Positions 1 to 12,500 of a stretch of 64,000 bases of DNA are shown piece after piece (position 1 is the first letter of the stretch; each line of letters begins with the position of its first letter). Where the stretch lies: assembly GCA_004794785.1 (NCBI GenBank), contig SJOL01004326.1, positions 3,098-67,097 on the forward strand. The letters run 5' to 3'. The translations under genes and the position numbers were made by a program. Under the pieces are notes generated by a model, which was not told the DNA's origin, made no database searches, and saw only the letters and a list, made by a program, of their open reading frames with translations. Source of the DNA: Opisthorchis felineus (lineage: Eukaryota; Platyhelminthes; Trematoda; Opisthorchiida; Opisthorchiidae).

Positions 1-69
1 TATATATATAGGATATCATTTAAGGTACAGTGTTCAAGCGTAGGCTTCGTTCCCAGAAAACGTCACTAA

Positions 70-360
70 GGTGCTGAGCGGTGTCCAGAGACTGGTTACA
101 AGGTTAGTTTATGGAACCAACAGGCCGTCGTACTTGGGTTTCTTTGCACTGGACAGACCTTATACAGGCCCGTCGATCCCTGCCTTAAGGCGTAACTCTC
201 GAACTTTTCTGCTTTTGTGAGAACAAGGTGTTGGATGGTCACCAGTTTATCCTGTCCAAACAGAGCACCGTGCTAGATAATTGGACACATTTCTTCAGCA
301 ACGAGGTTTCAATGCCTGGAATGAAATACTGGCAGAGATGCTAGGAGCCGTGTAGGGTAC
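70..360 (+). mobile_element. non-LTR retrotransposon remnant, end of reverse transcriptase
   Basis: Conceptual translation across frames gives VLSGVQRLVTRLVYGTNRPSY, then FFSNEVSMPGMKYW. This resembles the RT C-terminal region of LINEs, typically ERVQRxxTRLV followed by the FFSxRVVxxWN block. Several frameshifts and stops are present. It lies downstream of the HUWE1 stop codon. Clade assignment (CR1 or jockey-like) is inference. Confidence 0.6.
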
Positions 361-424
361 GAGCCTGCTTGAACTGAGCTGAAGACGTTCGTTTAATTCT
401 GCGCCAAGTTTTCAGCCGTAGAGC

Positions 425-905
425 ACTTGCAGTACAGAGCGTCTGCCATTTTGGTTGATTTATGTGTAAGTATTGGTTATGCATAACCTTGCTTATTGGG
501 CTTCGGCTCACAAGGTTTCTTTCTGTTTTCCATCCACGGAAATTTTCGAGAATCCATAGCTTCGGAGAATCACTGTTCTCCGGTGCTTCCGTAGCGTACA
601 TACTAAATATTTGGCGACCATACCAGGATGTTTACTACCAATTGGTGGTTCAACCACGAAGTACCTGGATCTGCACTTGTACATACAGGCCATAGAGATA
701 ACACGTTGCCCAATCACACACGGCCGAGTAATCTTCAGACAACCTCTACACACGCTCACCTGCCTAACGCACCACACTACTAGCACCGGTTGGTTCACGT
801 AGACCATGGTACACGGTGTTCTTCGAAAAGGGAACCAGTGTAGTATACAGTGCCTGCCACTTTGGTCGACGTGTAAGTATTGGTTACTGGGCCTTGGCTG
901 TGAGC
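425..905. repeat. diverged duplicated unit (425-482 and 834-905)
   Basis: Two blocks share CAG-TACAG-GC-TCTGCCA-TTTGG followed by GTGTAAGTATTGGTTA at 466-481 and 871-886, with an indel between. The spacing of about 405 bases suggests an old tandem duplication or two copies of one repeat. Function unknown. Confidence 0.5.
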
Positions 906-1019
906 TGTCACAGCAACAGGTGCTCATGATAGGCGCAGCTCCTGCATCGGATAAATCGGACCCTTCGGTTCGTGGCACGCTACGTGCCTGCAGGTACGCT
1001 CCGCATTGAGCACTTTGCT

Positions 1020-3409
1020 TTCATCACACTTTAGTTTGGTAATACATTTCTTACCACGATCTTACATTACTATCCTGGTGCTGAATTACTGGTCTGGTGC
1101 TACCACAAATATATTCTGAAGAATATTTACCTAAGTGTGTGGTTTGCGTTTTCAAGTACTGGGTCACGTAGTGCCCGATTTGGAAGAGCCTTCAAAGCCC
1201 CTCTGAAAAAGGACAGGTAGTGCAGCAGCAACAGTTAGAGGGTTTGGGAACCCGCTCCTTACATTACGCCAATCGCAAAGATGAATAAACTGCGTCTAAC
1301 GATACGACCTCAACACAGCTTACATTCCTCTGATACGTGTTGCCCCGGTTTACCTTCAGTGATTTATTCTTCCGTAAGGTTTCAGCAATCATTTGCACCA
1401 ATCGAACAGAATCCGATTCGCTCAAGCAACAACGATAGTCTTGTGAATTTCTAAAGCAGGAAATTTTATCCTCCACCACTGTCTATTACCGTCTGGTTGC
1501 CGTTTTTCGTAGATATAGCTCAGCACTTTTTGGCTTACCATCTTGATAAGTTTCTGGAGGTGGGGAAAATAGATAAATTGCAGTAACTGGAACAGTTTAA
1601 CCTACAGCTTCGCGTACACGTGAAATGTTCCCACTTACATGCGTACAATATAAAGTATATCAAAAGTAAGACGTCCTGAAACAAAACACGATACTGGTGA
1701 TATTATGACGTAACCGGAAATGGATCCTCTACGGTTGCTCGACTTGCGTCTATTCTCTGCGTTCACTTACGTCATAACTTGGTTAACATACGATGTGGCT
1801 TACAAGTCCGAAAGTATACATCGTGTGCATTTACCATGCTTGGTCGATTTCCTGCCTATCGCCCTATCGTGGGTTTTTGCAATGACAGCCCGCCAACAAA
1901 CCAATCAAGGAAGCAGCACTCTTCCGAAGCCGGTCTAGTTGGCTAACCAAAGCCTCATCCAGGTATACTGCACTGCACCAGTGCTAGAATGACGTTGCCG
2001 CCACTTTTGTGCCCGCGCTGTCGTAGCACATGACGGTGTAAGCTTCGGAAAACTACGTCGTTCGAGTATACTCTAGTAGAGCTCACAAATGCGATTGACT
2101 GGAATTTATTTACCCATTTGTCTCTCAGTGGTGCTGCAGAATTTGCTATCTACATCTTGATGTAGATATTTGGGATCGATCGGCCTACTCAGTGTCTTGC
2201 TCTGGGAATGTTACAGTTAAATAAGCGTACGGAACCCATATGGTTAAACAACGTTTGGTTCGTCCAATCCATCAAATGCGTAGGGCTCTTGAACGGATCA
2301 AAATACATTCTGTGAAAACTTGCAAGTAAGTAGTTGGCCGAAAAACAAAAGTGATCAGTATTACCACCAGGTTGTGTTCCATTTATTTCCAGACGTGTAA
2401 TCTACCAATTCATGAAAGTTTTAATGAACAATCGGCTAGCATTAGTTTCGAATGTCGTATTTAAACTCTTGTTAACCAGGAGGCGAAATCGAACCATTTG
2501 CTCTTGTGCATTGCTTAGCGCTCCGACCCGATTTCAATAATAACCCACCAATAATAATTGACGTGGCACGCACGACCGACCGCAATGTGTAGGCAATTTG
2601 ACCATTAAGTCTAGTGCATCTGCATTTGGTCGTCTGGCTTGTCTATTAAACACCATCGGAGACAATGCTAATGCCGAAAAAGATTAATTACTAAACTCGT
2701 TAGGCTTTTCGAACATTTCCACGCGACGATTAGGTGAAAAGCGTGCATTCGGTTATCGGTCTGGAAAGGTCACTGTTGGGGAACAGGGCGCTGCTCACGC
2801 TCAGATGTGAACAGGTGTCATTCCCGTAAATAAAAAGAACGCACAAGTGGAGTAGAAAACGGCATCAAAGCTTTCAAGTTCAAAAAACATGGTGAAACAG
2901 TGGGGTAATGAACCGCCCCCGGATTTATGAGGGCTGATTCGGCAATTCGCTAAGTTATCCACACAACAATCAAATGGACGAAAAATCCAATGAAGTTCTG
3001 TCGTTCTGAAGAGGGTGGACAGGATTCGGAGTGTGAGAACAATACGAGAATGCATGGAGTGAGTCATATTTCACGGGATGAGCAACAAACATCGAAAAAC
3101 GGGGCTGCGACGAACGAGAGTGAAGCATATACAGGAGCGCTGAAATGATCTGACAGTTTGGGATCTAATTTGCCAGTCTATTTCACTTTTCGGTGCTCCC
3201 TGGGCAGGAGGGAAAAATAGCCCAGATGAATTTTTCTAAAAAACGCGATTCCATGAAGACGATTAAGTGCATAGTCCTCAAAGGGTAAATAGTCCGGGGG
3301 GGAGGGGGGAGCGGTAAATTGACAGCGAAACGCGGGCGGATAATTGGAGAAAATGGAGAATGGGCGAGGATTTCATCACAGACAAAGAGTCGGGTGAGAG
3401 AACAGCAAA
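1020..3409 (-). other. HUWE1 3' untranslated and downstream region
   Basis: Bases after the HUWE1 stop in transcript direction. The nearest AATAAA-type signals on the minus strand are at about 2,381-2,387 and 2,103-2,110, which would give a 3' UTR of 1.0-1.3 kb; neither is certain. No other gene or repeat is recognised in this stretch. Confidence 0.3.
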
Positions 3410-3512
3410 TCAAGCCATTCCGTAGCCTTCACTGCATTCCCGAATTGCCGTCAGTAGTCGAGCGCGAAGCTGCTCATAGGTTTCGTAGGCCGGTAAGACC
3501 AAAGTATTGAAG
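3410..3512 (-). CDS. HUWE1: HUWE1 terminal coding exon, HECT C-terminus and stop
   Basis: 103 bases after the acceptor CGTCCTCTCTTCAG. The first base completes the catalytic cysteine; then 33 residues beginning [16 protein letters not shown] and ending [11 protein letters not shown], followed by TGA (3,412-3,410). Human ends FNQLDLPAYESFEKLR ... IQECSEGFGLA. Length, frame and ending agree exactly. There is no internal ATG. Note D to V in the LDLP motif and F to Y four residues from the end. Confidence 0.97.
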
Positions 3513-6500
3513 CTGAAGAGAGGACGAAAACGTCACAGTTCCTTTAGAAAACCGGATACTAGCACTCGTGCACGATTCGCATAAGTTCACATGTAAACTA
3601 AAGCAGCCATGAAGCTAGTAAAAAAAGTTATACAAACTACTATTAAGTGTGAGCCGCGGGAACCTAATGTTTTGCTGAAATATTTAATAATTGTGATTGG
3701 AAAGACCCTTCAAGAACCGGGAAGGTAAACAAAAACCAGATTGTGATATGCTGTCCGATGAAAAAAAGTCAGAAATAAACCAAAGCCCAGTGTAAGCACG
3801 TAAATAATTCGCGTGAGTAGCCACTCGCATGGAAGCACCATGCGCGACGCGAGTTTCTCGGTCGATATGACACAAGTGATGTCCTCAACACCACTCAGTT
3901 TTTGTTTGCAACTGCAACCTTTGTAATCATGTGCGGAGGGATCTAAGGATATCATGGCCATCAGACCAAGGTAACCTAATCTGGCGGAAGGTTCTTCACC
4001 CAATTTCCATCGACTATCATTGACGGGTTGGAGGCCTCAAATACCCTCACTTGGTTGGATCCGACTGTCGACACGGTGTACCCGGTTGCGGCTTGTCACA
4101 CGAAACAGCTGCTTGCAATCAGTGTTAAGGAGAACCAAGAGCCAATGATCTGACCCATGAATATATGCTAGGTCTGTTAGCCAGAGGTATGACCCGTACC
4201 TGGACGAAACACACACAACGCCATGGGTTCCGGTCACTAAATTAAGACAACCTGAACCAAACAGAACTGAGCTCACCTAAAAAATGTAAACGTAAAAGAA
4301 GAAAAAACACTGTGCACAGACCGCACTAACCATTTTAGTCGTTTTAGAAACTTAAAACTACGACATAGATTCGTTTGAAAAAACTTCCCTTTGTATACGT
4401 AGTTAGCACTACGAAACATCGAACTGAACTACCTTTATACAGCAGTTGAGCAGGAGTTGTATCAGTTTGCACAAGTGGAGAAAACTTACCACGTGTGAGC
4501 ACATGGCAGGTGATTTGTGCTAGACACACTCGCTCGACTGATCTGGAATTTGGTCGGTCCATGCATTCCCTCCAAATTCGCAAAACCACCCAGAGGAACT
4601 TTGCTGGTCCCCGTGACAAACTGAAGAAAGCGAGCACGGTCCTCTTGATCGAACGATTCCAGTGCACACCAGAACCATTCGATCTGTGGAGAGTTCGGAT
4701 GGTATTTCGAATAGGTTGTGTTAGCTTTCAGGTCACCTATATCGATGTTTGGTAACCCACTTATAAGCAGTTCTAGTTCCTGTTCATTAAATATGCTGAT
4801 CATTCGTTTTGGGATAATTTCATAAAAGCCGGCGAGGAACGCGTCCAACTGCTGCCTGATAGCCCCGGTCATCCTTTCCTGGCATACGAGACGAACGTAT
4901 TCTTTCTTGTTTTGTTCAGTCACGGGGACGTTCCGGCCATTTTCTATGAGGTCCCGAGTTTCAGTCTTACCAAACTCGTTGATCTACAGACAGCCAAAAC
5001 CAAGAGGATGCATGGTTAGAAGTAGAGAAGACCACTAGATCTAAGAACTAATTTCTAGAGAATTCGAACATAAATTGCGATGCACTACTAGATGATAAAC
5101 TGCGTCCTAAGAAACGGTTATCGAAATGCATAACAATATCGACTTAACCTGCAGCAGAGGGTAAAAAACCGGAGACAACGAAACCTGGACTCTTTTAAAA
5201 AAGGATTTGCCCTTTTATCAACATATCTGGCAGTCGTATCTGTGATGCTGGATTTCGCATATGCGTCATGTATTTGGAAAACAGTCAAAATGAATACGCC
5301 AAATTCTGCAATCAACGAAGATATAGTCACGAACAACAAAAAATCCGGTCATTCGGCAATCACGAACTATGAGCAGCACCTTGAAAGGATTCTAAGGAAA
5401 AAGCACAAAGAGGAGACGGTCGTAGATCTTGTATATGTTTCTCAGTTAGAACAAATGGAAGTCTGGGTAGGGCAAGAGCGAGAGTCGCACAAAGAAAACT
5501 CACCTCCGTGCTGAAGGTAAGCTCGTAGCCCAAGTCGGAAACATGATTCTTCAGAAGAAACTCTAAACCTTTGTAAAAGTCGTAGTCCTCACTTTCCAGA
5601 TCAGAGCACCTGTAAAGACAAAATAAGAGAGTAGAACAAATAACAAATAGAGGCATCGACAGCAAGCAAACACGCAAGTCGAAGAGGTACAGCGTGTCGG
5701 CCATAAACCGTTTAACAAGGTACACGGTTCCTAATTCCCAATGACTGGTGGGCAGAGATGGTCACACAATGAAAACGTAGTTTGAGAAAATAAAAGTCTA
5801 ATGTGTCACTCAAAAAACAACATCACGCTTCCGTAGTTTGGCCGATAGTCATATTTACAAGCAGCATAGTTGCTCGCAGAGTGCCCTTCAAAAATGTGAA
5901 AAACAAATGACCGTAACCAAAGAAAGCTTCTACAAGGCACAATGTTAACGATGGTAGGATGTACAGTCATAAGAAATAGATGAATCGTTAAACAAGGAAC
6001 TTACTTGACTGGAACACCAAGTATATGTTTATAGAAGGCTCGTGAGAAGTAGCACTCGAGCAGTTTGCTGTCATAAATTGCCTTGGCAATAAATCGGCCG
6101 ACGAACTTGAAGTATGAAAGGTGGTTACTATTGATGTATGAGCTCGGGTTGATGGTGTACGTGACACGATCGGCAGGTGACGTGCGGAACAGACAATAAT
6201 TGGGATTGAAGATTTCACGGCTCATCAACAAGTACCACTCACGCAATGGGCCACCAGCATCTTGACCCTCTTCGTCTGTTGAAACAAATGAAAATGTAGA
6301 AGACGGCGACCGAGATCGACACGGTATAGAGGGAAAGCTAGTCTGTCACTACATGATAATACCGCCTAAAAATTGGTAATATCTAAATAGAACCTAAATG
6401 GTGGGGGTTGCTACTTGTGAAACTACCCTGGGTGAGAGATCCTTGAATTTGTCTCCTCCCTTCGGGCTGATAACCTCTATCTCAGGAGTTTCTAGACTCT

Positions 6501-9500
6501 TTGAAATCATGTTTGTCGGTGGCGCGATCACCAACTGTTTCGGGCAGGTTAAACATACACACACAAAAAACTCATGCACAACGGTGGGTAGGTAGGAGTA
6601 GGAAAATTATATAGCATATACGTAGGCCTCCGGAAGCGAACACTGAACAGTTCATCCTAGTAATCATTCACAGCACTCGTAGTAATAATTGTGCAAGGTG
6701 TTGCGCAATATCGTAACCAGGCTATGGATGAAAATACAGATAGCGGTGACAATGAGCATAAGCGCTTGATGGCTGTCCGACCGCTTCATGAGTTTTCGTT
6801 CAGGTAAAACGATTAGTCGTCTAGCTGTTGCACCCTTTCGGTGCCTACTGCATGTGGCCTGAAGGAGGCTCGAGGGCTGAGGTACTCCCAGGTTGCCCAA
6901 GCCTAAACAGGAGTAGTCGAGATGCTGAAGTCGGGTTCGAACCACGGACCTTCCGAGCAGTAAGCTGGTACCTTAAACACTGAGCTATCTCAGACCCTCA
7001 GGGTAATTCTTACTTAAGTTTGCTTACCATTCTGGGCTACTCGATAAAGTAAAGATGAATAGCGTCCACGACTGCCGCATAACTTACTGTGAAATCGGAT
7101 CACAAACTTGTGCTTCCACTCAGCAGGCGACTTGCGGTGTAGGCGCGCATAACTGTCCTCAAAAAGGCGATCGCGGGAGATCAAAATTGGCTCATCGTCA
7201 TAACGGTTGGAAAGTGGTGAGCGGTGGGACAGGGCTTGAAGCTGTTGCCGGAAAAATCGCCGTTTAATGTCAAAATCGAGAACACGTGGATAGGCCAAAA
7301 ATACAGCAAAAGGTGACTCCCCTAAACTCCCACCATGTTGACGTAGAACTTGATTCAATCCAATCCGATGTTGCTCTGCAAACTGCAAGATTGCATTCGC
7401 GGTTGCTGAATTTGAAGAGCCGCGGCGACATCGGGTTGCATCATCACCAAACGCTTTATCATCTTCAGTGCTCAAGGTTGGGGGTGACATTGGACCCATT
7501 ACATCCAACTGCAGATGTGTGGTGTTTTCATTTATCAAAGGTTCACGAACCTCATCACGTTCGGAAGCAGAAGGTGTGGAGGAATCGACCCGGACTTGAA
7601 GCATCGGAATCATGTCGACTAGACTGTGTGCACCGGAAGCGGTCACTGTGATTGTCGGTCGATTGGTACGCGACGTGGCGGAGCGCTGACGGATCATAAT
7701 CGAGTCTTTGACCAAGTGCAAGTGCGCTAAACAGAACGCTTCCAACAGTGGTTGCAAAAGAAGCACTGCGTTCATGTCAGGGCACTTTTGGAGCTTTTCA
7801 AAAACGGAACTCAACTTAGGCCAAAATCCACTGAGTGAAGTGATAGAAGCGAAAGGATCTTGGTTGGAAACCGAGACCGACGCGTTGGCGTTCAAGGAAC
7901 ACTCGCCAGCTGTCAAGCGAACCATCAGACCAACAATTCCACGAAGCCGTGATTGTTCATTATTCGGACAGGTAAAGGCCTGAATAGATTTCAGTTGGAG
8001 GTCACAGAAGGCAGTGGCCGGGTTGGGACGGGAATCACCACCGGATACAACCACGGTTTGACCGGAACTACTGAATCGATCAGGCAGTACATCCATCGAG
8101 ACAAGTCGAGAAATGGATGAGGATGGTTTCATGGCACGTTCCTTTTGTTTCAATGAGATGACAGTATCGCTTTTAAGCTGCGATGTCAACTCGTCCGAAA
8201 ACTCCTGTGAACAAAGAATTCAGGTTGAAAAGTGCACAACCGAACCGCAAGTTGATTGTAGCAGATATCATGAGAATGAAAGCGGAGGGGAATCAGTGTC
8301 CGAAGTTAATCTTAGGAGTTCCTGGCCAAAATCGGTTAGGATACTGTTGAAAAGATTGAGCGCCATGTGGTGTATAATATGGGAACTTTTAAAGTCAAAA
8401 AACAGCGTGGTGGAACAAGGCATTATAACCCGACGTTTCGGATGCCGCGGCCAACCTTTTTAGAGGATTCCTAAAATCAATTGAATAGGGATCAAGTGCA
8501 GTATCATTTTGGTCTGATATCATGCCTTCTGACTGGTGTGTTCCTGAGACCAGTTGGCAGTCAGATGCGACCAGCGCGTGGGTATGTGTAAGCTCTGTGT
8601 ACATGTGCTTTTATTAGGATGTACTTCCGTTTGAATCAAAAGACATGATAGAGGACCCAAATGACGTTGCACTTGATTGATTGTAGAAATCCTTGAAAAA
8701 TACTGAAACGTCGAATTATAACATCTTATTCAACTACGCTAAGTTTTAACTTTAAAAGTTTCCATATCCCAAGTTAATCGTTTCTAAACGGAACACATCA
8801 CTTGAAGAATATCATACACAAATGCGTACGATTTGATTTCCAAGTATGCCATCAGGTTGGTGGAAACTTATCTTATCTGACGAACCCCAGGAAGCATGGA
8901 ACCGGAAAGGGGCTGTCCAACAGTATTCAGCAACCTTATGAATCGCGTGCTCTGTCAGAGAATTAAATGTGATATCTCTAATATCATACCAACTGAAACA
9001 TGAGGCGGCTTGTGTGTGGTATATTCGCTTGAGGAAAATCATAAACGACAGAGTCTCCTGTCAACACTGAAAGTATTTCGCCAATTGGTCGTTCCTAGTT
9101 ATTATAAATTTGAGTAGTCAATGGTGCATGACAAAAGGAATGGATTAAAAGCCCTTTTCAATATGTACTTTGCAAGTGGTCCGCATTTTTGCGACTTCTA
9201 TGAGGTACTGAATAGCACAAACCTTAAGTTTCAATAGATATTCTAAGTTTAGTCCGTTAACGAATCCTATGCGTTTTAAAAAGATTCCGGTATCCCTTGA
9301 CTTCTAATCCTACCAAGAACTGAAGAAATGTGCCACACGAATCACTACATCGAATGGCACTGGTTGTCGATCCAATGGTTCTGGTGCTTATAGCAGTATA
9401 TTGAAAGGTAAATCGATCATCCACAAAGCTAGTAACCGATAGGAATAATTGAATATCACAAAGATCAACAACTGAAACTAGCAACCAAGACAGGAATAAC

Positions 9501-12500
9501 TTAGAAACGATGGTCGAAAATGAAAAAGAGGGTTGCGCATCATGGTCATGATTTCATCTGACCATAGACAGGTGGCTACATGGCAAAGTCAAGTCAACAG
9601 GATTACTCGAACGAACAGAACACAGTGCTGGCAGAATTTCCGAGGTGATCGACGAACATCTGCATAACAGTAGGATCACATAAAGAACCGTGCTGGCACC
9701 GATCAATGAGGCATACCGAATAACGACTGGCGTAGCGCCGAGTACGAAATGCATGGAAACGTCACCAACTCTAAATGGGTGAAACTCATCTTCGAAAAAA
9801 CAACTCTCAAGAACAGTAAGAACGCAGGTTACCTGCAGCTGGACGCTCAGTTTGCCGATTAATGTATTTAGGGACTCTGCGAGTAGATTCAGCATCAACT
9901 CCTTCATGTCTCGATTCGTATGTGCCAAGTCGGTAATCAGTTGAGCTGCCATACTGCGACCGGACTCAGTGGACTTCGGCGAGCAGACAAATTCACACAG
10001 CGTCTTTAGCGCTTCCGGTCTAATGGAACCAACGAAATCTGGTGGCACAGACGCACTAGAGGTTTTTGTAGGTTCTTGAACTCCGGTAGCTGATGATTCA
10101 GGTTGTCCAACTACAGCTTCCGGAGGGATGGGCTGCGACAAAATGTGCAAGGATAGCAATAATCAGAATGCACAGAAAAGACCAAATGTGCACAAAAAGA
10201 TCTTGACAAGAAAGGAGCAAGAAGTGGATGAGAAAAGTGTCAATTACCTGTTCGAGTTGTTCGCTTGGTTGTGACAATGTTGCCGTTGTTTCGACCGTTT
10301 GACCGGTTGTTGCCGACTGCTCATCCATACGTCCACGATTAACAATAAATTCTTTCAAAATACCCGCCAATATGGTGAGAACACGTTCTTGGTTGGACGG
10401 CCTATTTTGCAGAAGTGGATGGCAGAGCAAGTCTGCCATCTGGGAAAAGTAGTCCACAGAGGCCCATAAAGAAGTAAGACGCTTCCGGCAGGGTCCAGCA
10501 GGCTCATCGACCTCAGCACGTATCCCCGTATCCGGCAGTTGATCTTGAAGATGAGTTTTGGTGCCTGGAAATCGAAATACGAACAAAATTAACCGACATT
10601 TAACTACCCATTTCCTCATTTACACTGTGTGGCTGCTTCAGCACAGAACGTTGAAGGCAGCTCAGGTAAGAAATGCATTTAAACTGGTTGGTTAGCAACC
10701 AACCGGCGGTAGAATGCTACTGCGAACTGATGTCCAGAGTTAAAGCGTACTTAACGGAAATGCTGGTAGAGATTTATGTCATCCATTTTGGGCTATGTAG
10801 ACAACCTAATTGCTGCCAAAAGAGGAAAGGTATGACACACCAGCAGTGATATATACATCAACACCGTCATTGTTGGTGTTAACTTAGCACTGAAGGGGTG
10901 AGGGGTAGGAATGAGCGTTCTCGCTAATTTAACACTACAAAGTCATGGTTCCTATTTTCAAAACGGTGCAAAAATCTTGTAAGTAGGTCGAGCCGTCCTA
11001 CTATTCATGACTGCTCCAGTTCGAATGCCCATTAGATGCAAATTACCGTATCGGAGCTGTCTACTTTTACGCGTGTGAGAGTCAGCTGCGTTGTTGCAAC
11101 AGTCGTTTTTGGCAAATGCTTTCTATTTAATCCTACTTACCTGCATTGGTTCGAGTACACAATACGCGGTGTAGTCGCACAACTCACCGCTTCGATGTGG
11201 CCAGGTGTTTATGCAGTGTAGTGGAATTAAAAAGAGCCACCGTGTGCAAACACGTTCCATTTAAATGGTATTATGAACGATATGGACGTTGACATTGTGT
11301 CAATTTTTACAAACGATATCCGTTTATGGACTGTACTGTATAGGCAATGTAGTTGGAAGTAACAAGAGAGGTACAGTTTGACATCTAGTGAAACTAAGAT
11401 GAACAATTTCGTGGTGTGCAACGAACGTCCAATTCCTGCTTAATGGACGACTTTATGGATAAACGAGTGGCCTAGTGCCTTCGGATTTTTTACGTCGAAT
11501 CCTGAGGATTCAACAATGACCAACACGCCCAATATGATGGATACTCCTATGATATATGATGCTTCTGCTGATCCGGCTTCTAATGGGATTTATTCATATA
11601 TATCCTTTGCACCTTAATTTGAACAGCTACCCTGTCTTGACGTGTAGCTAGAATAAGTTGAGGCGGCTAGGTACAACGTGTGCATCGCAAATCGACACTG
11701 ACACTGTTCTTGGTGAAACATATTGAACTCCATCTTCCTTTGAAAGACGATGTGAAGTGTAGCACTGACATGAAGATAAGACATACCAGAAAATTTTTGT
11801 CCCACGCCAGCAAGTGTAGTGCTCACCATCCACCTCATTATCGGACAAGAACCAAAAAGCAAACTCTCCTATCAGACCGCTCCAATGTATGTCTATGGAT
11901 GCTCATGTGGAGACAACTATGTCATTCGAAGGACGCGGCGTTTCGCAAAACGGACGTATGAACACATATCGTCCGTATGGTAGAGACGGCAACGCCGAAA
12001 CTGGGCACACATTTGGCGATTTAACTGCTACTACGCCAATTTATGAAGTACAATCAATAGAAACGTTTTAGACAGACACTGAATCTCGCGTGGCCGGACA
12101 ATTATTTATCATTGGTGGTAGTGTGAACAGAAAAGGTAATTCAGTTGAGATGTGCACTACTGATGGTTCCCAGTAAGGATGAAACAGATGTAGAGTGCTT
12201 CTCGACTTCATTTCCAGGACGGAATCTCAATTCGAAAATCACGTATAAGTCACATGTGGCCCACCAAACCTACACCAGTTTCATCAATCTTGATCAATGG
12301 TTATTGGTTTCAATCAGTGATAACAACTCGGTGTTCTGATCAATTTTGTCAGCTTTATAAGAGAAGCTTCAGAGAGAAAAAATATCCTCACTCAAAAAGC
12401 GTCACTCTTATGCGATAACAGGAATATCTCAGATATAAAACTTGCATGAAATATACGTCTGTACAGTTCAGGGAGTGCGATGACCTTTCGCATCGCTTGA

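Noticed and set aside
2801..3067. Minus frame with ELESFDAVF considered as the HECT C-terminal exon
   Set aside because: The true terminal exon at 3,512-3,410 matches in phase, sequence and length; this one does not.
6925..6998. Authentic tRNA gene
   Set aside because: The head has A and B boxes but is fused to a body shared with other copies and does not give a convincing cloverleaf, so it is a SINE.
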